Positions 8,492 through 15,520 of a DNA stretch of 64,000 bases are shown in pieces; the first letter of the stretch is position 1, and every line of letters starts with the position of its first letter. The notes under the pieces are model-generated. The model saw nothing but the letters and a program-made list of their open reading frames with translations, searched no databases and was not told the origin of the DNA. The position numbers and the translations under genes are program-made. The stretch covers positions 258,886 to 322,885 of the forward strand of contig JALOBN010000001.1 in assembly GCA_023228245.1 (NCBI GenBank), written 5' to 3'. This DNA comes from Candidatus Pacearchaeota archaeon (lineage in GTDB: Archaea; Nanoarchaeota; Nanoarchaeia; Pacearchaeales; GW2011-AR1).

Positions 8492-8812
8492 ATGGCATTT
8501 CAACAACCATCAATAGTTAACAGATCTGCTACTAAGCCGATATATATAATAGTAGTAGAAGATCCCTCAGATCCCGAGGGAATTGCGCTCTACAAATCGC
8601 AAGATGTAACAGAGTGCAATGCCTTTCTGGAATTTAGGGGCATTCAACTTACTAAAACGCAAGCGGCAAAAGCAACCAAAGATCCTCATGCAACAATAAT
8701 AGCCAAAACGGAAATAAAGCAAATCAATCGCAAAATACCGTGGCACAGAGTAATTCGCATGGATCACATTACATACAACAAAACGCCGCAAGGAGAAACA
8801 AATGACCGATAA
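8492..8812 (+). CDS. Hypothetical protein upstream of SSB
   Basis: A 106-residue basic protein with a beta-rich start (PIYIIVVEDPSD) and a segment containing TQAAKATKDPH. AGGATA lies upstream of the ATG. Its end overlaps the start of the SSB gene by 11 bases, indicating translational coupling. No known domain. Confidence 0.7.
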   Translation: MAFQQPSIVNRSATKPIYIIVVEDPSDPEGIALYKSQDVTECNAFLEFRGIQLTKTQAAKATKDPHATIIAKTEIKQINRKIPWHRVIRMDHITYNKTPQGETNDR

Positions 8813-9608
8813 TACTACTGCTACTGCTACTGCTACTGCTACTGCTACAACTACGACGCCGTCCATTGGAATCCGAGCTTGGGGAACTCTCCCAAAGCAA
8901 CAATCTCGTCAATTTGATAGAGAAGACCTTCCACGTTTGCCGTTCATGAAGTTGAATCCTGGGTTCAATTCCGTGCGTATCATCTCGGGGATGGGTGTGT
9001 TCTATCAGGTTCGCTGGAAGGGTCCTAAGAGTTCACGCTCTTATGGTGACAAGATTCGCACATCCTGGCCAACCTATGGCGAGGAATGCCCCGTGAAGAA
9101 GTATCTCGGCATGGAAGGCCGAGAACGCTACATGGTAGTTGCAATTGATCGCGCTGACAATGAACTCAAGTTGCTTGACCTGAGTCAACTGACTGCTCAG
9201 CAAATCGAAGATATTCTTGAAGCTAAGAACAAGAAGGGAAAGCATCTGACGCCTCGCGATTTCGATCTTTCCATCAAGTTCGACCCAAAGAGTAAAACCG
9301 CAACTGGCTATTACAGTGTTGTTGCTGAAGATACTGAGCCTATGTCAGATGCTGATTTGAAGCTCATTGAAAGTATCGGCGGCGATGAGATGATTGAGAA
9401 GTGTCTTAACCGACAGCTTATTTGTCCGAAGCCAGAGACCGTTGCCAAGCGTCTCCGTGACCTTGGATGGGACGGAAAGGTAGTTGCCCGTGAAGAGAAA
9501 AGTGGTGGTAAAGGCAAGCTCGAAGAGCCGGCTGAGGATGATTATTCATTCAATCGCCCGGCAGATACTGAAGCCTCTGCCGAAACTTCCGCTGCAGCGA
9601 ACGCCTAA
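8802..9608 (+). CDS. Single-stranded DNA-binding protein (gp32/SSB-like)
   Basis: A 268-residue protein. After a low-complexity Thr/Ala start comes an OB-fold-like region with aromatic and basic residues (FYQVRWKGPKSSRSYG) and a conserved-looking CPVKKYLG segment. The C-terminal 40 residues are acidic and flexible (EEPAEDDYSF), the classic tail for partner binding in phage SSBs. AAGGAG precedes the ATG. It sits between the recombinase and the RuvC gene, and two hairpins follow, the second a terminator. Assignment rests on architecture and context. Confidence 0.72.
   Translation: MTDNTTATATATATATTTTPSIGIRAWGTLPKQQSRQFDREDLPRLPFMKLNPGFNSVRIISGMGVFYQVRWKGPKSSRSYGDKIRTSWPTYGEECPVKKYLGMEGRERYMVVAIDRADNELKLLDLSQLTAQQIEDILEAKNKKGKHLTPRDFDLSIKFDPKSKTATGYYSVVAEDTEPMSDADLKLIESIGGDEMIEKCLNRQLICPKPETVAKRLRDLGWDGKVVAREEKSGGKGKLEEPAEDDYSFNRPADTEASAETSAAANA
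8815..8848 (+). repeat. Hexanucleotide tandem repeat in the SSB start
   Basis: Five full CTACTG units plus a partial one. They encode alternating Thr/Ala in the SSB N-terminus. The 6-base unit preserves frame when the copy number changes. Confidence 0.9.
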
Positions 9609-9624
9609 AAATAGCTTAGGCGAT

Positions 9625-9651
9625 ATCTTCTTCAATGCAATTGAAGAAGAT
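9625..9651 (+). terminator. Perfect 11-bp hairpin after the SSB gene
   Basis: ATCTTCTTCAA and TTGAAGAAGAT flank a 5-base loop. There is no T-run directly after it. It may be an RNA-stabilising or attenuating hairpin working with the terminator 26 bases downstream. Confidence 0.5.
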
Positions 9652-9676
9652 GAATGTAACTAGCTTAACTTAAGAG

Positions 9677-9709
9677 AAGGAGAATCCAAAAGATTCTCCT
9701 TTGTCTTTT
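9677..9709 (+). terminator. Rho-independent terminator
   Basis: A 10-bp stem (AAGGAGAATC / GATTCTCCTT, 9677-9686 with 9692-9701) and 5-base loop, followed by TTGTCTTTT. It separates the recombinase-SSB transcript from the RuvC-DnaJ-primase genes. Confidence 0.85.
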
Positions 9710-9724
9710 GATATATTACTCTTC

Positions 9725-10321
9725 ATGAGAAGAGTAATGGGCCTAGACGCTAGTACGTCGACAATAGGAATTGCAATTATTGATTATCAAGATGGATATT
9801 GCCCAATACTTGTCTATCATAATTATTATAAGCCGGACAAAACAAACGGCATGTTGGATATGTTATATAAAGCCCGAGAACATATTCTAAAACTCTTTGG
9901 TAAATACAAAGTCCAAGAATTTGTTATCGAAGACTATATCAAATTCATGAAAGGGGCATCATCCGCTAATACGGTCATTCCACTTGCAATTTTAAATATG
10001 ACTCTACGATTGGCCATTTTGGATCTTGGAATCACGCCCGAGGCCCTAAATGTTTTAAAGATTCGCCATACACTGAAGTTAACCAAGATATTACCAAAGA
10101 AAGAAGATATACCTGAATTGGTTGCTCAGCACTTAGGGTTCCCATATCCTTGGCTGTACAAAACCAACCGTAGAACGAAGCTGCAGCAGATTATGGAGGA
10201 ATCGTATGACGTGGCCGATTCAATAGCCGTTGCGCTTACCTGGGCGAAATTGCAAACAACTCCGAAGAAGAAGTCGAGGCCCGGGCTAAAAAGGATACTA
10301 AAAGCAAATGAACGTTCATGA
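9725..10321 (+). CDS. RuvC-like Holliday junction resolvase
   Basis: RNase H-fold nuclease of the RuvC type. Acidic sites are visible in order: GLDASTSTIGIAIID (first Asp), VIEDYIKFMKG (Glu) and YDVADSIAVALTW (C-terminal Asp pair). Length of about 199 residues is normal. Start is uncertain: ATG 9725 and ATG 9737 are both in frame and neither has a strong ribosome site; a TTG at 9701 lies inside the terminator and is rejected. It would resolve recombination intermediates made with the upstream recombinase. Its end overlaps the dnaJ start. Confidence 0.82.
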   Translation: MRRVMGLDASTSTIGIAIIDYQDGYCPILVYHNYYKPDKTNGMLDMLYKAREHILKLFGKYKVQEFVIEDYIKFMKGASSANTVIPLAILNMTLRLAILDLGITPEALNVLKIRHTLKLTKILPKKEDIPELVAQHLGFPYPWLYKTNRRTKLQQIMEESYDVADSIAVALTWAKLQTTPKKKSRPGLKRILKANERS

Positions 10322-11330
10322 CGCATGCAATCTTCTAGGAGTACCGATTGGAGCATCAGAACTTGATGTGAAAACGGCATTTAAGAAGAAGGCCATAGAA
10401 TATCATCCAGACAGGAATAAAGACCCTAACGCAGAAACTAAATTCAAAGAGATCAATGCGGCGTTTCAGTTCCTGGAAAAGAATGGATCAAATCCTCCAG
10501 CGTACAATGACGTCTCTTCGCAGTTCTATAGCTCAGCTGATCATTTGGCTGAGGAACTTCGACGTCAGATGGATGAGGTATTCAATAAGCATGTCCATGT
10601 AAATAATGTGTCAATGTCATTAACTGTCAATCTAGAGATCCCTTTCGAGACAGCTATCTTTGGTGGAGTAAGAGAACTTAAATACCAACGTATCATTAAA
10701 TGTGATGTGTGCAAAGACGGCAAGGCCAAGGCGGTGTGTTCCAAGTGCAATGGCTCCGGCAAGCGTAAGTATGGTTCGGGAGCGGTACAAGCTGCCAATG
10801 ATCGTGAGCTGCCTTGTAATGGCTGTATGGGGACTGGGGTGGCTGGAGCTGGTCCTTGTAATATTTGCCGAGGAACTTCAAAGAAGAAGCATATTGAAAC
10901 TATTCCAGTTACAATTAAGCCAGGGACTGTGAATGGCTCAAGAATTCAGATGAAGGGTTTGGGCAACTATCTTATTCGGGATATGTATGGTGATTTGATA
11001 ATAATCATCAATGTGAAGGAAAATGCTGATGGTTTAACTCTCAGCGGAGAAGATGTTATATCTGTAGTTGAACTTAGTTTGTTAGAGGCCCTCAAAGGAA
11101 CGAAAAAGAGTCTTCGTACCATCAAGGGTGAAAAGGTTTTGGAATTCAAGCCAAAGATAAGGAACGGAGATAGAATACGGGTTTCGGGATTTGGGGTACC
11201 TCCCAACGGAGCACATATCTTTGTGGTGAATGTCACGTACCCAGAAGATGTTTCAGAATTAATTGAAACATTGGAAAAGAAAGAACCCGTTCCGCCAGAA
11301 CCAGATGAAGTTGGTAAATCCAAGGATTAA
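10308..11330 (+). CDS. dnaJ: DnaJ (Hsp40) co-chaperone
   Basis: A 340-residue full-type DnaJ. The J-domain has HPD at residues 33-35 (YHPDRNKDPNAETKF). The central zinc domain has four CxxC repeats (CDVCKDGK, CSKCNGSG, CNGCMGTG, CNICRGTS), and the C-terminal substrate-binding beta domain includes IKPGTVNGSRIQMKGLG. The Gly/Phe linker is short. It would stimulate a host DnaK. In phages such co-chaperones can help replication-complex remodelling or capsid protein folding, and the location among replication genes favours the former. No DnaK is in the window. Confidence 0.93.
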   Translation: MNVHDACNLLGVPIGASELDVKTAFKKKAIEYHPDRNKDPNAETKFKEINAAFQFLEKNGSNPPAYNDVSSQFYSSADHLAEELRRQMDEVFNKHVHVNNVSMSLTVNLEIPFETAIFGGVRELKYQRIIKCDVCKDGKAKAVCSKCNGSGKRKYGSGAVQAANDRELPCNGCMGTGVAGAGPCNICRGTSKKKHIETIPVTIKPGTVNGSRIQMKGLGNYLIRDMYGDLIIIINVKENADGLTLSGEDVISVVELSLLEALKGTKKSLRTIKGEKVLEFKPKIRNGDRIRVSGFGVPPNGAHIFVVNVTYPEDVSELIETLEKKEPVPPEPDEVGKSKD

Positions 11331-11331
11331 T

Positions 11332-11709
11332 ATGGAATTTAGATGTTTTTGTGACAATAAGGGTTGTGGCAAAGAAATGAGGCCAGTGGTGGATAAAACT
11401 ACCATGATCGCTTACTGTACCGAATGTGGTAAGGCGATCAACAGTATATCTATCTTCATGCGTCGCCAAATGGTATCGCACGATCAAATTCGGCGTGACG
11501 AGAAGAAAAAGTTGCCATGGGCTGTGAAGTGTGCTGCTTGCAACAAGGAAGGCCCGCCTGAGTTGAGTAAGGAAGACAAGTCATTGGGAGGAAAATCACA
11601 AACTCTCATTTGTTCATTCTGTGGCAAAGAACTTACAGTACTCGCCAAACCATTTGCTGAAATGATTAAGGTGAATCTTAAGGCCCAAAGGAGAGCTGAT
11701 GGGGGATGA
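11332..11709 (+). CDS. Double zinc-finger protein next to primase
   Basis: A 125-residue protein with two zinc-binding modules: Cys residues at CFCDNKGCGK with CTECGK, then CAACNKEG with CSFCGKEL. Start at 11332 directly follows the dnaJ stop with AAGGA upstream; in-frame codons before it belong to the dnaJ overlap. It ends overlapping the primase ATG by 4 bases. The downstream primase lacks an N-terminal zinc-binding domain, so this protein may supply one in trans. That is inference from adjacency. Confidence 0.75.
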   Translation: MEFRCFCDNKGCGKEMRPVVDKTTMIAYCTECGKAINSISIFMRRQMVSHDQIRRDEKKKLPWAVKCAACNKEGPPELSKEDKSLGGKSQTLICSFCGKELTVLAKPFAEMIKVNLKAQRRADGG

Positions 11710-12509
11710 GAATAAGTAAACATAAAGAACAACAAAAGATTTTTCGTAATGTAGTGCGGGCATGTCAGGATTTATTGTTAACATCTAATCAGGCATGGAA
11801 GGCGAGACAGTATTTAAATTCTCGCCTTGATAAAGATAATCAGATGCAGTGGAAGTTTGGATACTTTCCAGATGATGAACATCTAAGTGATCTTATCTCC
11901 ATGGTGAGTAAGGCTGATTTAGAAGTTTTGAAGCTGTACTATCCAAAATTTTTAGAAGGAGGCAACGCTCCGCACGGACATTTCTCAGATCACAATTTAG
12001 TAATGCCATTCTATAATGTTCACGGGGAAATTGTGGCAATGCTTGGTAGATGCCTAATATCAGAAGAAGAGCGCCAAGCAAGAGAGATATCTAAATACAA
12101 CTACAACAATGGTTGTCGTAAAGATTTGTTTGTGTATGGGCTAGATAAGGCTCGTGATTCGATCATTGCCAAAAATTGTGTAATTTTAACTGAAGGGCAA
12201 TTTGATTGTATATCATTGCATAGTAATGGAATTTTCAATTCAGTTGCTTTGGGTTGGGCTAATGTTTCGCGATATCAAATGTTTCAAGTACATAGATATA
12301 CAAATAACATTATCGTAATGTTAGATAATGATTCTGCTGGACAAAAAGGAAAAATTATAATCAAAAATAAATTCAAAAATATTTGCAACATAAAAACTAT
12401 CAGTCCACCATCTGGGTATAAAGACATAGATGAATTTTTTCGGGGCTCCAAAGATACTAAACAGATTGGACATGTTATAGATACATTAAATAGTTTCGGA
12501 AGTAGGTAA
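11706..12509 (+). CDS. DnaG-type primase, catalytic TOPRIM part
   Basis: A 267-residue protein with the DnaG catalytic core: an N-terminal segment with FGYFPDD, the LVMPFYNVHGEIVAMLGR region, then the TOPRIM motifs EGQFDCISL (Glu) and MLDNDSAGQKG (DxD). The usual N-terminal CHC2 zinc domain and the C-terminal helicase-binding domain are absent, so it is shorter than full DnaG. It starts at the ATGA overlap with the zinc-finger gene. It should make RNA primers for the DnaE polymerase encoded upstream. Confidence 0.85.
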   Translation: MRISKHKEQQKIFRNVVRACQDLLLTSNQAWKARQYLNSRLDKDNQMQWKFGYFPDDEHLSDLISMVSKADLEVLKLYYPKFLEGGNAPHGHFSDHNLVMPFYNVHGEIVAMLGRCLISEEERQAREISKYNYNNGCRKDLFVYGLDKARDSIIAKNCVILTEGQFDCISLHSNGIFNSVALGWANVSRYQMFQVHRYTNNIIVMLDNDSAGQKGKIIIKNKFKNICNIKTISPPSGYKDIDEFFRGSKDTKQIGHVIDTLNSFGSR

Positions 12510-12521
12510 ATGGAGCTTATT

Positions 12522-12959
12522 ATGGGGCGTAAAACAAATCGATCTAATGGATATCAGCACTTATTCGCAGAACAACCATATTCTAATGAGATGATGGCAG
12601 AGTTTTCCGAAGCCCAAGGGTTGGTGGAAAACTATAATCCAGAAGATAGAGAGCAGTTGCTTGTTCTGCGAGAGAAGTTGAGGGGAGAATTCTGGAGACT
12701 TGCCAAAGAGAATTTGACGGAGCGGCAGTTCCAAGTAATTGAGCTTTTAGCGAAGGGTTACACTCAAATAGAGATAGCCAAGCAACTCAATGTCAACCAA
12801 AGTTCCATCACGAAGTCAGTGAATGGTAACTGTGATTATAAAAATGGAAGGCGGATTTACGGGGGAGCAAAGAAGAAGCTTCGAAGACTTGCAGATAAAG
12901 ATCCTCAAATACAGGAAATTATTACACAAATAGCTGATATTCATTCTCAATATAATTAA
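12522..12959 (+). CDS. HTH protein, sigma-region-4 / LuxR-like
   Basis: The segment LTERQFQVIELLAKGYTQ with EIAKQLNVNQSSITKSV is a clear helix-turn-helix of the sigma-70 region 4 type (residues about 70-110 of 145). ATG 12522 is preferred because GGAG lies 6 bases upstream; ATG 12510 in the same frame adds four residues. Region 2 of a sigma factor is not visible, so it is more likely a DNA-binding regulator or a terminase-small-subunit-like protein than a complete sigma factor. It is the last + gene before the minus-strand gene. Confidence 0.75.
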   Translation: MGRKTNRSNGYQHLFAEQPYSNEMMAEFSEAQGLVENYNPEDREQLLVLREKLRGEFWRLAKENLTERQFQVIELLAKGYTQIEIAKQLNVNQSSITKSVNGNCDYKNGRRIYGGAKKKLRRLADKDPQIQEIITQIADIHSQYN

Positions 12960-13318
12960 ATATTCACCTTAAGCCTTTGCAGCTGCCTCCTAATTTCTAT
13001 CTCCAGGATCTTAATGTTCTCCCCAGCAGCCTCGGCTATCTTGAATCTATTACCAGGCCACCACTTCTCTGGGTATCCACATAGTTCGACATATACAATA
13101 TAGTGGAAGGTGTTCGAGACCTTCCGTGCCGATATTGAGATTAAAATATCCCCAACAACACCCTCCCAATGTAAAATGTTGTTGCCTGAAGCAGTAATTG
13201 TTTCAAGAGGGATATTGAGGAAAGTCTCCATTAAATGATACGATATTATTGGTTTAGTAACCAATAATGCAGCAGAGATAGTGTAGGCGCGGAATTTGAC
13301 CGTGTTTTCTTCTATCAC
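12956..13318 (-). CDS. Probable minus-strand gene, unknown
   Basis: A 120-residue frame (GTG start at 13318) filling a stretch with no + strand gene. The composition is protein-like, with a mixed beta region (ILHWEGVVGDILISISA), WW and Pro/Gly turns (GYPEKWWPGNRF) and an amphipathic C-terminal helix. It converges on the HTH gene with a 4-base overlap. It would be the only minus-strand gene here. No family recognised, and the non-ATG start lowers confidence. Confidence 0.5.
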   Translation of the reverse strand: MIEENTVKFRAYTISAALLVTKPIISYHLMETFLNIPLETITASGNNILHWEGVVGDILISISARKVSNTFHYIVYVELCGYPEKWWPGNRFKIAEAAGENIKILEIEIRRQLQRLKVNI

Positions 13319-13371
13319 TACTTTCGTATGTATTTAGCGCAGTTGCCTATACTACCATTTTCTGGAGAATC

Positions 13372-13857
13372 ATGAATAAGTTCACAGTTGATTTTGATCG
13401 TCTGACCCAAACGCTGCTTCCGCAGAAGCGTGCCTATCGTCTTGCAGATGTCCAAGATCGTATTGAGCGAGTTGCTTACGACTTGGTTCGTTTCCGAGAT
13501 AATGCTGATACCGATCAACTCTGGAAGATTGAAGAGAGTGACGACGGCCCTGTCATTGTTGCCCTGTATGGAGAGGACGGTGCAATGAAAACGTCAGAAT
13601 CTAGCGTCAAAAAAGATTGGGACGCCATTCCGGACAAGAAGGCAATGCATGTATTCTACAAGGGTGAAGCCCTTGTTTCTTTGTCTTCAGAGGAACTTGG
13701 TATCCCGGTAGAGGAGTTCGACATTGTACGCCGCTGGTTGCCGCGCAAATTGGCATCGGATCAAGGTTTACAGAAGGAATTGCTCAGCAAGGTAGCTTCT
13801 AGTGGGCGTGAATTAATCGCACAGCGTTTTCCAGAGCTGCGCAAGGTAGTTGAGTAA
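13372..13857 (+). CDS. Hypothetical protein
   Basis: A 161-residue soluble protein with GGAG 5 bases before ATG 13372. Its mixed fold includes a beta-rich centre (DGPVIVALYGEDG) and a helical C-terminus (ELIAQRFPELRKVVE). No catalytic motif was recognised. It begins the long run of probable virion genes and is coupled to a tiny ORF through TAATAATG. Confidence 0.72.
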   Translation: MNKFTVDFDRLTQTLLPQKRAYRLADVQDRIERVAYDLVRFRDNADTDQLWKIEESDDGPVIVALYGEDGAMKTSESSVKKDWDAIPDKKAMHVFYKGEALVSLSSEELGIPVEEFDIVRRWLPRKLASDQGLQKELLSKVASSGRELIAQRFPELRKVVE

Positions 13858-13859
13858 TA

Positions 13860-13982
13860 ATGATCAAGGCCAAAACAATAGTTTTGTATGCTGAACGATT
13901 CGTGGAATTAGCGAAAGCTGCGAGTGAGTCAACGGAAAAGCGTGTTTCTAAAGTATACGGGCATGAAAAGCGTGAGAATTAA
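13860..13982 (+). CDS. Small 40-residue ORF
   Basis: ATG at 13860 overlaps the second stop of the previous gene, and the frame ends just before GAGGA of the next gene. The product is a basic amphipathic helix (ERFVELAKAASESTEKR). Tight spacing on both sides and the helical composition support translation. Function unknown. Confidence 0.5.
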   Translation: MIKAKTIVLYAERFVELAKAASESTEKRVSKVYGHEKREN

Positions 13983-13991
13983 AGAGGAACT

Positions 13992-15518
13992 ATGAATTTA
14001 CAAGAAATTACATCTTTGATAACAAAGGCCGCTAGTGCAATTGAGGCCAATGAAACATTTGCCCTTCCTGTGCTGGCCGCTAAGGCTCGTCGGGAAGCCG
14101 CAGCCCGTCCAACGGATGTTCCTCTCATTAATGCCTCTCAGGTTTTGACCAAGATGGCTTCTGATAAGATGTTCATCAATCGAGCCGAGCTTGCAAACAT
14201 CGTGGAGCGATTCGGGGCCAGCCATTCCAAGCTATCTGAAGTATTTACTGAGGAACTTGGAAAACGCGCCGAGCCAAAGCCACATACGTTTGTCCGAGAG
14301 TCCAATGAAGGGATGTCACTTGACCGTGACTACCAAAGGTTCTCCGATCCTGTCTTGGCCAACGCCCTGACCGGAGCTTTCGACTCAACTCCAACCGAGA
14401 GGATTTATTCGACTGCCGATGCCCAGCGCGCTCAGCGAGCTGCTTACGCCCAGTTGATTGGCATTGGCTGTCCACCGAAAGAGATTAAGACCTTTGCGGG
14501 TCGTAGAGATATCATCATTTGCCAAGCTGTACATGAGACTCCGGTGGGAATTGCCAACGTGCTCATTCCAGTTGAGTTGATTGAGAGTAAAGCTACTCTT
14601 CCTCAATTGTTCTTCACACCAAGTGGTTTTGAAGAGTTCGATAAGGAAGCATATGAAACTCATGTCATGAAGGTAGCTGGCAAGGGATTTCGCGTTGATG
14701 GCAACAAACTTCTTGATGTTCTGGAGCAGGTCAAGCGTGGCGAATCTAACCTTGCCAATGAAGTTGAGATGGCAGCTATCAAGGTTGCTTCCGAAGAGGG
14801 CTCTACCCCATCGCTTGAGAATGCAATTTACTACGCTGAGCTAGTGGATCCACAGGCTGATGTTGCCATTCCTCAGATGCCAGAAACTCCAGAAGCTAAA
14901 TTCGCAGAGACTCTTGGTAAGCCGGATGGTATTGCCCGATTCATTCATGGAAATCAGATTGTGGAAGCCGGCCGAGCATTAGTAGCTCGTAAGTTTGCGG
15001 AGCTTGGATACAGAAGTGTTCAGGTGAAAGTTGCGGATGTCGAACGTGAAAAGATCTTCTACGCCGTGGCAGTTGGGACTGGTACTGGATTTAAGGTTCT
15101 AGTGGATGTTTCAGAAGGCCGAGTGACACCTCCTCAGGTTGTGTTTGCCGATGGCATTGTTACAGCATTTACTAAGGAAGCGATTTCTGAAATTGTCAGG
15201 TCTGGTACTGGGGGAAACAAGCGCGCACTTGCAGCAGCGTCTCCTTGCTACGACATGAAACCAACTGAGCTGTTGGATGTTGTACAAAAGGCGGTTAGTG
15301 AAGGAAACTTCGCTCGTGCTGAAGAAGCAATCAATACTCTTGGTGAAATAGACCAACATGCACAGAAGGTGGCTATTGCACACATGATGTCGAATATCTA
15401 TGCGCCTGGCCAGTCTCCTGCTGAAGAGATGGCTGCACAGCACTCCGTTGCCAAGCAGCCGGTACGTGACACGCCACAATTTATGACGAACAAGATATTT
15501 TTCCCAGAAGGAGCATAA
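13992..15518 (+). CDS. Large hypothetical, probably virion-associated protein
   Basis: A 508-residue protein with AGAGGA upstream. It has an Ala-rich helical N-terminus and two related middle alpha/beta segments (IIICQAVHETPVGIANVLIPVEL and IFYAVAVGTGTGFKVLVDV), each followed by an FVDG/FFTP-type turn, suggesting an internal duplication. The C-terminus is helical. No enzyme motif. Its position before the terminase genes and lack of catalytic signatures suggest a structural protein. Not assigned to a family. Confidence 0.75.
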   Translation: MNLQEITSLITKAASAIEANETFALPVLAAKARREAAARPTDVPLINASQVLTKMASDKMFINRAELANIVERFGASHSKLSEVFTEELGKRAEPKPHTFVRESNEGMSLDRDYQRFSDPVLANALTGAFDSTPTERIYSTADAQRAQRAAYAQLIGIGCPPKEIKTFAGRRDIIICQAVHETPVGIANVLIPVELIESKATLPQLFFTPSGFEEFDKEAYETHVMKVAGKGFRVDGNKLLDVLEQVKRGESNLANEVEMAAIKVASEEGSTPSLENAIYYAELVDPQADVAIPQMPETPEAKFAETLGKPDGIARFIHGNQIVEAGRALVARKFAELGYRSVQVKVADVEREKIFYAVAVGTGTGFKVLVDVSEGRVTPPQVVFADGIVTAFTKEAISEIVRSGTGGNKRALAAASPCYDMKPTELLDVVQKAVSEGNFARAEEAINTLGEIDQHAQKVAIAHMMSNIYAPGQSPAEEMAAQHSVAKQPVRDTPQFMTNKIFFPEGA

Positions 15519-15520
15519 TA

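Noticed and set aside
8567..8866. Antisense ORF with a Val/Ala repeat (VAVAVAVA)
   Set aside because: It is produced by the CTACTG repeat on the complementary strand and overlaps two well-supported genes.
12510..12959. Complete sigma factor
   Set aside because: Only a region-4-type helix-turn-helix is visible; no region 2 sequence precedes it.
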